Below are positions 23,757-31,800 of a stretch of 44,272 bases of DNA, piece by piece. The stretch is from the NCBI GenBank assembly GCA_023406225.1, contig JAEXWS010000106.1, positions 1 through 44,272 of the forward strand, written 5' to 3'. The notes beneath the pieces were generated by a model. It saw only the letters and a list, made by a program, of their open reading frames with translations, was not told where the DNA came from and searched no databases. Made by a program: the position numbers and the translations under genes. This DNA comes from Bacillota bacterium. GTDB taxonomy: Bacteria > Bacillota > Clostridia > Oscillospirales > Oscillospiraceae. Position 1 is the stretch's first letter. Each line of letters begins with the position of its first letter.

Positions 23757-24674
23757 TCAGCCCCTTTCTCCGCAGTACTCTGCACCATCTTTGTGAGATA
23801 GAAACACCACCCTGCCGTCCTGATAAATTCGGGCGCTGGCATAGCGATCCGCCCAGCACTGATAGGTAACGGTAATGGGCACGATCGAGGTATGAGAGCC
23901 GGCAATTTCTATGTTGACTGCCATTGCATAGGTGTCGCCGCCAAATCCCATGGGGCCAAGTTTAGTGGCATTGACTGCGTCTTTGATTTCCCGTTCCAGC
24001 TCTGCTACTTGCGGATCTGGATGGTCCGTGCCGAAGGGAGTTCGAAAAAGGCTTCTCTTGGCGTTCAACGCCGCCAAATCGTAAGACCCGCCAATACCCA
24101 CCCCAATAATGACCGGCGGGCAGGGTTCTCCCATCGTGTCCTCCACCACATCCAAAACCGCACGCTTTGCAGCTGCCACGGTGTCTTCACTGCTGAGCAC
24201 CCAGGCGGTGGTTGTGCGGATTTCAGAGCCAAATCCCTTCGGTGCGCAGAGGATTTCCAAGTAGTCCTCTCCTGCAAGGATGTCCCAATGGATGGAGGGG
24301 ATCATCCAACCGGTATTGGTGCCTGAATTCTCAAAAGTCAATGGATGGATGCAGTTCTGCCGAAGCGGAATATTCCTTGTGGCATTCTCCACTGCATCCC
24401 ACAGTGCGCGGGTAGGATCTCCTTCCAAGGTCACTTTTGTCCCCAACTTCATAAAAAAGAGGGGGAGGCCACTGTCCTGACAGAGTCCAATGGTATCTGC
24501 TTTCGCTATCTTAACGTTTTCCAAAATAGCATCCAGCTGTGCCCGGGCCACAGGTTGAGTCTCACTATCCCGTGCTTTTTCCAGGGCTTGCACCACTTCA
24601 TCGGGGAGATAAGTTGACGCCAAGATCATCAGGTCTTGGGCCACGTTCCGCAGCTGGCTTTCTTGAATGGCCAA
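23757..24674 (-). CDS. Fumarase/tartrate dehydratase-type Fe-S hydratase, alpha subunit (first pair)
   Basis: A 305-aa protein matching the Fe-S half (alpha subunit) of class I fumarases, which add or remove water at a double bond next to a carboxylate. Three cysteines expected to hold a [4Fe-4S] cluster are visible: Cys65 in LCQDSG, Cys185 before PPVIIGVGIGG and Cys273 in QCWADR. The segment NSGTNTGWMIPSIHW and the CAPKGFGSE loop correspond to substrate-site regions, the latter differing from the usual KGAGSE. The start is the ATG at 24674-24672. It follows the second beta gene by 15 bases and precedes its own beta subunit by 5, so all four hydratase genes form one block. The substrate is not known. 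Confidence 0.9.
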   Translation of the reverse strand: MAIQESQLRNVAQDLMILASTYLPDEVVQALEKARDSETQPVARAQLDAILENVKIAKADTIGLCQDSGLPLFFMKLGTKVTLEGDPTRALWDAVENATRNIPLRQNCIHPLTFENSGTNTGWMIPSIHWDILAGEDYLEILCAPKGFGSEIRTTTAWVLSSEDTVAAAKRAVLDVVEDTMGEPCPPVIIGVGIGGSYDLAALNAKRSLFRTPFGTDHPDPQVAELEREIKDAVNATKLGPMGFGGDTYAMAVNIEIAGSHTSIVPITVTYQCWADRYASARIYQDGRVVFLSHKDGAEYCGERG

Positions 24675-24689
24675 TATGCTCGTCCCTCC

Positions 24690-25316
24690 TTAATACAGCT
24701 TTGTATATTGAAAATCTGTGGGGATACCCAACTGGGCAAACGCCAATTCTTTTCGTTTGTCCACCTCGCCGTCCATTTGGTCAAAATAATTTTTTCCGGT
24801 GGTGTCAATATCCACCAGAAAAGGGCCGTAATCCTTTACCCGAACGAGCCAACAAGCTTCAATACTTCCCAGCTCGTCCTTGTAAAACACATCTTCCACT
24901 TCCTCTACATGTTCTGGGCCCAAATTGCTGGTAACGCCCAGCATGCAAACATGAACACATCCGAGTTCCTTCATAGCCTGCATGGTATTTGGCCCCATAC
25001 TAGCTTTTCCGATAATGCATCGAAGTCCCCATTCCCGAATCGAACGTTCCCCCCACTTTTCAAAGCGGATACTGGTAGTAGGGGCATAGGACTTTACCGT
25101 CCATTTACCATTTTCCTGTACAATAACAGGACCGCAGTGAATCAGCAAATTCCGGTCCTTCGTGGAGAGAGGCATGGGCATCCCTTGGTCAAAGATATAT
25201 TTCTGAAATTTCGAACGGGTGGAAAATATCTCGCCATCGAAAAACACTGTATCGCCAATCCGCAGTTTACGGATATCATCCTCTTTCAGAGGAACCGTCA
25301 GATGATAAACCGCCAT
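24690..25316 (-). CDS. Fumarase/tartrate dehydratase-type hydratase, beta subunit (second pair)
   Basis: A 208-aa beta-subunit homologue, clearly related to the one at 23068-23751 but not a recent duplicate. It contains LTVPLKEDDIRKLRIGDTVFFDGE, in the N-terminal barrel part, then LLIHCGPVIV, SYAPTTSIRFEKWGER (the GPTTSxRM-like region) and CIIGKASMGPNT. The ATG at 25316-25314 has GGGAGGT about 8 bases upstream. It follows its alpha partner by 5 bases. Having two alpha-beta pairs in one operon suggests two different (de)hydration steps, or one step on two stereoisomers; this is inference from gene content. Confidence 0.88.
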   Translation of the reverse strand: MAVYHLTVPLKEDDIRKLRIGDTVFFDGEIFSTRSKFQKYIFDQGMPMPLSTKDRNLLIHCGPVIVQENGKWTVKSYAPTTSIRFEKWGERSIREWGLRCIIGKASMGPNTMQAMKELGCVHVCMLGVTSNLGPEHVEEVEDVFYKDELGSIEACWLVRVKDYGPFLVDIDTTGKNYFDQMDGEVDKRKELAFAQLGIPTDFQYTKLY

Positions 25317-25321
25317 GACGC

Positions 25322-26242
25322 TTACCTCCCTTCAAACCATTCCGGCAGTGGCTTCACGGCAACTGTGTTGTCTGCATTCACCACCGTTGTCGCCCTGCGA
25401 GTGATACAGCAACTGGCACTCATGGACACCGCGATGCCGCCAATATGAGAAAATGCATATTCCACATTGACACAAAATGCGGACCGCTTTCCGCCTAATC
25501 CAAAAGCACCTACGTCCAGCAGATTGATCGCCTTGTATAAGCGGTCCTCAAGTTCTGCAATCTCAGGTTCTGGATGATGGCTTCCAATAGGCCGGAGGGA
25601 CGACGCTTCTTTAGCTAGTTTCGCACTAATATCCGCAGTGCCGCCAACACCGACGCCAATCAGGGATGGGGAGCATATCTTACCGGATTTGCAGCCATCG
25701 ATATATGATTCGATAATGAATTTTTCAATTCCAGCCACACCGTCTGCAAACCCCATGACCATATACCGCGTACCGCCAAAACACTCAGATCCGCCGCCTT
25801 TGGAGACATAGGTAAATTCAATATTGTCACCGGGTACAATATGGATCGTGACACCGGGCACATTGGCCCCTACATTGTTTCCCGTATCGTAGCCGGTGAT
25901 GGGATGCTTGACTGTAGCCCGCAGAAAATTATCTGCTGTAGCTTGGGCAACGCATTCTTCAATCACTGTTCCCATATTTGCCAGGCCTCCTTCAAGTCGG
26001 ACGTTTTCTCCCAGCTTGATAAAAAAGAGCGGCCAGCCAGTGTCGGAGCATAACAGGCAGTGGTTCTCTTGTCCTACAGTCATACTTTTATAAGTAGCCT
26101 CCAGAGCCATACGCGGTAGACCATCTGGCATTTCGCATGCAATGGCCTCATGGAATGCTTGGTCAATATCCGGAGCAATGGTGGTGGTTGCTCTTTCAAT
26201 TGTGTCATAAATCGCTTTTCGAAACACATTCAGTCGAATCAT
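25322..26242 (-). CDS. Fumarase/tartrate dehydratase-type Fe-S hydratase, alpha subunit (second pair)
   Basis: A 306-aa alpha subunit with the three cluster cysteines: Cys65 in LCSDTG, Cys190 in KICSPSLIGVGVGG, and Cys278 or Cys279 in ASCCITRR. The substrate loop reads SKGGGSECF. The start is uncertain: the ATG at 26242 gives the N-terminus typical of the family (MIRLNVFRKAIYDTIE) and puts the first cluster cysteine at residue 65, exactly as in the other alpha subunit. An ATG at 26266, next to the stop codon of the previous gene, is the alternative; neither has an ideal ribosome site. The gap to the DUF6282 gene is 25 bases. Class I hydratases are oxygen-labile, in keeping with an anaerobe. 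Confidence 0.87.
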   Translation of the reverse strand: MIRLNVFRKAIYDTIERATTTIAPDIDQAFHEAIACEMPDGLPRMALEATYKSMTVGQENHCLLCSDTGWPLFFIKLGENVRLEGGLANMGTVIEECVAQATADNFLRATVKHPITGYDTGNNVGANVPGVTIHIVPGDNIEFTYVSKGGGSECFGGTRYMVMGFADGVAGIEKFIIESYIDGCKSGKICSPSLIGVGVGGTADISAKLAKEASSLRPIGSHHPEPEIAELEDRLYKAINLLDVGAFGLGGKRSAFCVNVEYAFSHIGGIAVSMSASCCITRRATTVVNADNTVAVKPLPEWFEGR

Positions 26243-26267
26243 CCTGTTTTGCTTGTCCTCTCTCATT

Positions 26268-27248
26268 TTATTCATACAGCAACCGACTTGGCGCCTCATC
26301 AAACATCATGCGGATATCCGTTTCACTGATTCCCAGCATCAACAATACTCTCACAAAAGTTTCCATACCCATGGCAGGCGTACAGGTTCCCAACTGTTCG
26401 CATTCAGACCCTCCCACGATCTGTCTAAATCCGATCAGGTCAAAAAGCTTGAGCATACCGGGAATATCCCCATGTTGATAAAGATTTGGAACGGATGTGT
26501 TAAAAGTTACATCTACATATGCACCCATAGCTGCCATTTCAGCAATCTGTTCCGGCGTAGCCCGGTTAACAGATCCCAAGGGATGACTCAATAGAATTTT
26601 TTTCACGCCCATTTTTTTTGCCGTATCGATGATAACAAAACGTTCGTATACGCTTTGATGCGCCAAGGCCAAAATCATGTCATTGTCTCGGATCAGTTCA
26701 AAAATCTCTAGCAGCTTCGGCACAACCTCCCCATTCTCATTCAGAACATCAATGCCGCCTTGTCTCCCTTTGACTTTATAATAGTGAGAGGCGCTTGTTG
26801 AAGGTGTCCATACAATGCGGCCTCCCAAATCCGCGCAAACCTTCACTGCATCCGGGTTCAATCCTCCAACAGGCGGATTGAGCACAACGCCGCCGACTAC
26901 ATCCAGCGGAGCCTTTCCATTTTCGGACGCCCAGGCATCGGCCGCCTTTTTTACCAACGGTGCTCGAATATAAGACGGTACTGTATGGTTTTTCAGAACA
27001 ATTGCCTTCAAACCTTGCTTTACCGCTTCCATAGCCACGAAATCGTCGTCATGAACCCGGTTACTTCCGCTTTCAGGCCCACAGTGAATATGAAAGTCGA
27101 TGAATCCCTCCAAGAGCGAACGGATATGCTCGTCTTTAAAAATACTGCGATCTTTTGGAGAATGGTCAAATAAGAGATTAAATTCGGTACGGGTATTACT
27201 GAGCATAGGCTCTTCCAAGGATGGTTCGCGATAGGCTTGATCTATCAT
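26268..27248 (-). CDS. DUF6282-type amidohydrolase-like metal hydrolase
   Basis: A 326-aa protein that looks like a member of the amidohydrolase superfamily. It has an HxH metal motif on the first barrel strand (DFHIHCGPES, His53 and His55), a histidine in LALAHQSV, another in ILLSHPLGS, and a late acidic segment VGGSECEQLG. I associate the overall pattern with the family called DUF6282, whose reaction is not established as far as I know. Superfamily members hydrolyse amides, lactams, lactones or cyclic ureas, or decarboxylate. The ATG at 27248-27246 has AAGGAG 9 bases upstream. It lies between a dihydropyrimidine-dehydrogenase-like reductase and two hydratase pairs, so ring opening or amide hydrolysis after reduction is an attractive but unproven role. 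Confidence 0.75.
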   Translation of the reverse strand: MIDQAYREPSLEEPMLSNTRTEFNLLFDHSPKDRSIFKDEHIRSLLEGFIDFHIHCGPESGSNRVHDDDFVAMEAVKQGLKAIVLKNHTVPSYIRAPLVKKAADAWASENGKAPLDVVGGVVLNPPVGGLNPDAVKVCADLGGRIVWTPSTSASHYYKVKGRQGGIDVLNENGEVVPKLLEIFELIRDNDMILALAHQSVYERFVIIDTAKKMGVKKILLSHPLGSVNRATPEQIAEMAAMGAYVDVTFNTSVPNLYQHGDIPGMLKLFDLIGFRQIVGGSECEQLGTCTPAMGMETFVRVLLMLGISETDIRMMFDEAPSRLLYE

Positions 27249-27278
27249 TCTGGTCTCTCCTTGCAGTTCTTAATTCCA

Positions 27279-28505
27279 TCAATGAGTAGGAATCTGTTCT
27301 ACTGGCAGCGGGTTGTCTACCAGCTGCAATGCCTGCTTTGGGCAAAGTGCTGCGCACAGTGAACAGCCCAGGCATTTCGTAATGTCAATTCGAGGGCGGT
27401 GATCTACCATTTCAATTGCATTGCAGTGCCCTGGCCTCGCGCAGGTCCCACAGCCGATGCAACGGTCATCTATTAGTTTCGGAACCAAATAGCGAACCTT
27501 GCAAGTCTCATGAGTCGCAATATACTTCAGCGCATGACTTCTGAAGTCGTCAATACAACAGTACCCCATTTCATTCATATACTTCTCAAGACCAGCGTTC
27601 ATCTCCTTAAAGACCTTCCAACCATACCAGTAGATAGCCGTGCAGATAGTTGCCACCTTGGCTCCAACCATAAGCGCCTCTACACAGTCTTTCCAATTCA
27701 TCAGCCCGCCAGAGGCCATTACATCCGACTCTGGCCGCTTCATCATCAATTGGGCAATGTTCCGTAATGTGAATTTCTTTGCATCAGGACCACAAAGGCC
27801 TGCAAAAGGCGAGGTCTCATACTGAGGCATCACCGGTCTGCCATCGTGATAAATATCCACGCCCGGCAGAATCTGCAGTACATTGGAAATATCCACACAT
27901 GCGGCGCCAGCTTCAATACATGCTTCAGCAACAGCAGTCATATTCGGCGCAGTCGGCGTCATTTTTACCATCACCGGAATTGTAGTAGCCGAGGTGACCG
28001 CTCTTACAATCTCAGAAGAGATCACGGGCGACTGTCCACACACTGCTCCCAGAACTTGCTCCTCATTCCCGGATATATTCCCCATAGCACGCTGCATGAG
28101 GCCAATATTGGGACACCCCAAGTTAATCTCAAGCATATCCGCTCCGGCAGCAGACAGGGTTCTGGCTACGTCCGCCCAGCTGTCTAAATTACTGCCAGAG
28201 CCCATCGTATTTGCAATAATTCGAATATGCGTCTCTTTTTTACATGCCTTGATGAGTTCTACACCCTCATCAATTAAAAGACGCGGGTCAGATGGATTGC
28301 ACAAAAAACGGTTGTCGGGATCTTTATAATAGAATGGGTGGGCTTCATAGGGCTGTTTTGTCACAGTGGCTTTCAGAATCACACCGGCCGCTCCCACTTC
28401 TTCCGCAATTTTTGCCTGTTCTACACTTCGGCTCGTCGAAGCTGATGCCACAACAAATGGGTTTTTAAATTCTAATCTGCCGCAGTTTACTTTTAAATCT
28501 ACCAT
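27279..28505 (-). CDS. Dihydropyrimidine dehydrogenase (PreA)-like FMN/Fe-S oxidoreductase
   Basis: A 408-aa fusion of a dihydroorotate-dehydrogenase-type FMN barrel (about residues 1-330) and a C-terminal 2x[4Fe-4S] ferredoxin domain. The loop NLGCPNI followed by GAVCGQSP (Cys156) resembles the active-site cysteine loop of dihydropyrimidine dehydrogenase rather than dihydroorotate dehydrogenase. The ferredoxin cysteines are 349, 352, 355 and 360 (the last spacing is longer than usual, CARPGHC) and 378, 381, 384 and 388 (CLGCSLCAALCP). PreA reduces the 5,6 double bond of uracil/thymine together with the FAD subunit PreT; no PreT is nearby, so electrons may come from ferredoxin. The ATG at 28505-28503 has GGAGG 6 bases upstream. 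It is first in the long catabolic operon. Substrate unknown. Confidence 0.87.
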   Translation of the reverse strand: MVDLKVNCGRLEFKNPFVVASASTSRSVEQAKIAEEVGAAGVILKATVTKQPYEAHPFYYKDPDNRFLCNPSDPRLLIDEGVELIKACKKETHIRIIANTMGSGSNLDSWADVARTLSAAGADMLEINLGCPNIGLMQRAMGNISGNEEQVLGAVCGQSPVISSEIVRAVTSATTIPVMVKMTPTAPNMTAVAEACIEAGAACVDISNVLQILPGVDIYHDGRPVMPQYETSPFAGLCGPDAKKFTLRNIAQLMMKRPESDVMASGGLMNWKDCVEALMVGAKVATICTAIYWYGWKVFKEMNAGLEKYMNEMGYCCIDDFRSHALKYIATHETCKVRYLVPKLIDDRCIGCGTCARPGHCNAIEMVDHRPRIDITKCLGCSLCAALCPKQALQLVDNPLPVEQIPTH

Positions 28506-28562
28506 TTGGTTTCCTCCTACATCTTAATATACCTGTATAAATTTTCTTCATGCCAGATCTTA

Positions 28563-28592
28563 ATTTTACTATTTACCAAAACAGTATGACAA
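28563..28592 (-). promoter_or_regulatory. Probable promoter of the long catabolic operon
   Basis: On the minus strand TTGTCA (28592-28587) and TAAAAT (28568-28563) are 18 bases apart, about 57 bases upstream of the reductase start codon. It would drive the transcript running from 28505 to 19326. Confidence 0.5.
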
Positions 28593-28609
28593 ATATTTAC
28601 CCTCTCATT

Positions 28610-28639
28610 GCTTTTGTATATAGTTAATTTTACAAAAGC
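28610..28639. promoter_or_regulatory. Inverted repeat upstream of the catabolic operon promoter
   Basis: GCTTTTGTA (28610-28618) and TACAAAAGC (28631-28639) form a perfect 9-bp inverted repeat with a 12-base AT-rich spacer. It lies just upstream of the putative -35 element, where an activator such as a LysR protein would sit. Confidence 0.5.
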
Positions 28640-28697
28640 CCTCCTTATAAAGAAAGAAAGAAATACGAATTATACATATAGGAAAAAGGAATACTAT

Positions 28698-28754
28698 ATG
28701 GGTTTAAAATTGAATTATCAAATAGAAGCTCAAGCAGCCTGTTATCCCTTTTGA
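28698..28754 (+). CDS. Possible 18-residue peptide gene
   Basis: An ATG at 28698 with AAAGGA about 7 bases upstream opens a frame of 18 codons (MGLKLNYQIEAQAACYPF) ending in TGA at 28752-28754. A terminator follows at 28777. It may be a leader peptide or chance; no family is recognised. Apart from this, the operon promoter and the terminator, 28506-28821 shows no gene. Confidence 0.2.
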   Translation: MGLKLNYQIEAQAACYPF

Positions 28755-28776
28755 GAAAACATTGGGGCCCACTATT

Positions 28777-28816
28777 AAAAAAAGCAGGGCGGTCCATAAG
28801 AACCGCCCTGCTTTTT
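28777..28816 (-). terminator. Bidirectional terminator after the SLH protein gene
   Basis: A 10-bp stem (GCAGGGCGGT, 28784-28793, with 28802-28811) has an 8-base loop and is flanked by A and T runs. It lies 6 bases downstream of the SLH gene stop codon and separates that gene from the catabolic island. Confidence 0.85.
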
Positions 28817-28821
28817 ATCGA

Positions 28822-31800
28822 TCAAGCTGCTGTCAGGTTTTCACAAAAGCGCATGACGACCGCCGCCGTCTGCGCCCGGGTGGCAATGCCCTGCGGAGCA
28901 AGCGTGCCGTCTCCCATGCCGCCGATCAGTCCGAAGCCCACCGCCCAGCGCATGGCGTCTGCGGCATAGCCGGACACGCCGGAGGCATCGGAAAAGCCGG
29001 TCAGGCTGCCCGATGGCGTCAGATCATACTTCTTATACGCGGCAAAATGATACAGGATCGCCGCGATCTGCTCCCGGGAGACCGCGTCATCCGGTCCAAA
29101 CCGGCCGTCTCCATATCCCTGTACGATGTGACAGGCATTTGCCCAGCTCACCGCCTCCGCGCAGTATCGTCCGTCCGCCACATCGGTAAACCGGGGTCCG
29201 CCGGCTGCTTCCGGGCTTCCCTCCATCCTGTACAGGATCGTGACAAACATGCCGCGTGTGACCGTCATCCCCGGGGCAAAAGCCATGTCCGAAATGCCCA
29301 TCATGATGCCGTTGCCCACGGCAAAATCGACCGCCTCATGATACCAGGCGTCTTCTTGGACATCCGTATACCGCCGCGCGGCGCAGTCGGCGCTGAACGC
29401 GCAGCCGTTCTCCGGTCCGCTCCGGGCAAAGACGGCCGCGATCTTCACCCCGCCCGCGGGCATTTGAAATGTAAATACGCCGTTCCCCTTGGAGGTCAGC
29501 GGCAGTTCGGCGCCCTTTTGATCCGTGACGGTCAGCTTTTCAAGCGCAAACCCCTCGGCAGGCGCGGCCGTGACGGAGATCAGCGCTCCACTGGGGGCGG
29601 CCGTCCGATCCGCGCTGACGGCCCCCCGCTCCGCATCCGCGGAGAGCTGGATGGGATACGAGGGTCTGGAACCGCCGCCGGAACCGCTTCGGCGGTCCTG
29701 ATAGGCCAGGGTATAAAGGGAAAACCGGTCGCTGGTCACGGTATAGGTTTCCGGAGCCGTGTCCTCGTCCTCCAATGCCTCGGTGACGGCTCCGTGGGTC
29801 CGCAGAATTGAGAACGTCCGAGTCGTGCCATTGGGCACCTGCAGCATGTCGGCCGGGATCTCAAATACCAGCCGCACCGGCTTCGCAAGCTCATGCAGCG
29901 GTTCCGTCTGAGATTCAGAAGCACTCCCAATGACCTTGTGCACCGCGACATCGTAGTGCTGCGCCGCCGTTTTCCCATTCAGGGCCACCTGCACGGACTC
30001 CGCCGCCTCTCCGGCGGGCTCCGTTTCCTCCACCGTCATCACGATCTCATAGTTTTGGATCGCCTTTGCCGCCAGCGCCGCAGCCTCGCCGCCGGTCATA
30101 TTCTCCAGCAGCGCGCTCTTTTGGCCCTCCGGGATCGACACGGCCGGGCCGCCGGAACCGTCCGCCTCCGCCTGCACGCTCACCTGCACGTTGGGGAGCT
30201 GGCTCAGCTTCTCATGAAGATTGGCTGTTGTCTGATCGTCCAACGATATCTGGTCCTTGAGCGCTTCGTAATCCTGCTTCGCCTTGAGGATGTCTTCCAT
30301 CGCGTGTTCCAATTCTTCCTCCGCACCGACTTCCGGCACATCGGGGAGATTTCCAATCCCTTCGTTTATATCCACGGAGGTCATGGGCTCGAACACCGCG
30401 GTCAGCACGCAGTTCTTCACCGGGACGAAGGTGCAGGAGCCGTCCGCCGCCGTCACGGGCGCTCCATCCACCGACACGGACGCCAGCTTATAGCCGGCTT
30501 CGGGGGTCAGCGTAAAGGTCTGCGCCTCCCCCCGGACCACCGCGACCGTCCCGCCGGGGGATATCGCGCCATGCGCCGGCTGGGACACGGTGACCTGATA
30601 TGTCGTTACGGCCTCCAGCCTCCACTGGTCGTCGTCGCCGTACTCCTCGGATGGCTTCCTGACAAGCGCGTAACTTCCTTCGCCGCCATAGCGAAAACCG
30701 CCGGTGCTCGTCTTGCGCGCGCTGATATAGGCCTTCCCTTCGACCGGCGCGGAGGTGAAGTCCACCGTGATCGTTCCGGAAACGTCATTCCACACCGTCA
30801 GGGCATTGTCTCCGCCCAGCATCAGCTTCCCGCTGCCGGTCAACGTATTCCCGATGGTCTCATCGCGGTTCAGCGCCAGGGTCCCATTTAGCTCCACGTT
30901 CTTCACGCCGTAGAAAAAGACATTCCCGCTGGGCGCGGCCGTGCTGGTCAGGGCCGCATGCTCGGCCACCGTAATATCGACGTTAGCATCGTAAATGATG
31001 CTTGCTTTTGCATCTGTCTCTGTAACACCGTCACCGACCAGAAGCGTAACGCCGTCTGCAATCCCGCCAGGGCTCTTCCACATCTGGAAGGAGGAATCAC
31101 CCAGAACACGAATTTCGGCCGCCTGGGCCGCCGCACCAGCTGTGGAACCGCCGCCATATAGGCGTCCCTTGACTGCGGCGTTATCAAGTGTGATATGGAC
31201 ACTTCCAACCTGGCCCTGATAGCCGCCTCCATAAAGGGTTCCTTTTACCTCGGCATGCTCGATCGTAAGATCGACTGTGTCCGCCTTGCTGGTGTCGGAT
31301 GAGCCGCCGCCGTAGAGATTCAGGACCGAAGCGTTGCTGATTTGAATGCTTGCCGTTTTGACGCCGGCGCTTCCGCCGACGCCGTAAACGGTATCGCAAT
31401 AGCTTCCGGCATCCACAACGACGCTTGTGTTTCCCCCGGCAGTGACGTTGTAGCCCGCCGGCTGGATCACGCAGCTAGGCATATTGCTGCCGTTTGTGAC
31501 ATGCACTGTGATATCTCCGGAGATATTCAGTTTTGCATTCTGGCCGGCAGACGCATATCCGCCGAGATACGCCCACAGAGTCGCGCCGCCGGTATAGTCC
31601 ACCCCATCGAAGGTGAACCTTGCATCCCCATGCACCGAGGCGTCCGAATCCTGTCCGCTGGCATAGCCGCCGCCATACAGGCTGGTAAATTTTTTGGGCA
31701 TATCCCCCTGAAATGTCAGGGAGACGCCTCCTGTGGCGGCCCCACTCCCTGCCGCGCCGGCGAATCCGCCGCCGGAAACGGTCCCATTATTTTGGAAACC

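Noticed and set aside
27279..28505. Annotation as dihydroorotate dehydrogenase of pyrimidine biosynthesis
   Set aside because: The C-terminal two-cluster ferredoxin domain and the DPD-type cysteine loop fit PreA-like enzymes, and no pyr genes are near.
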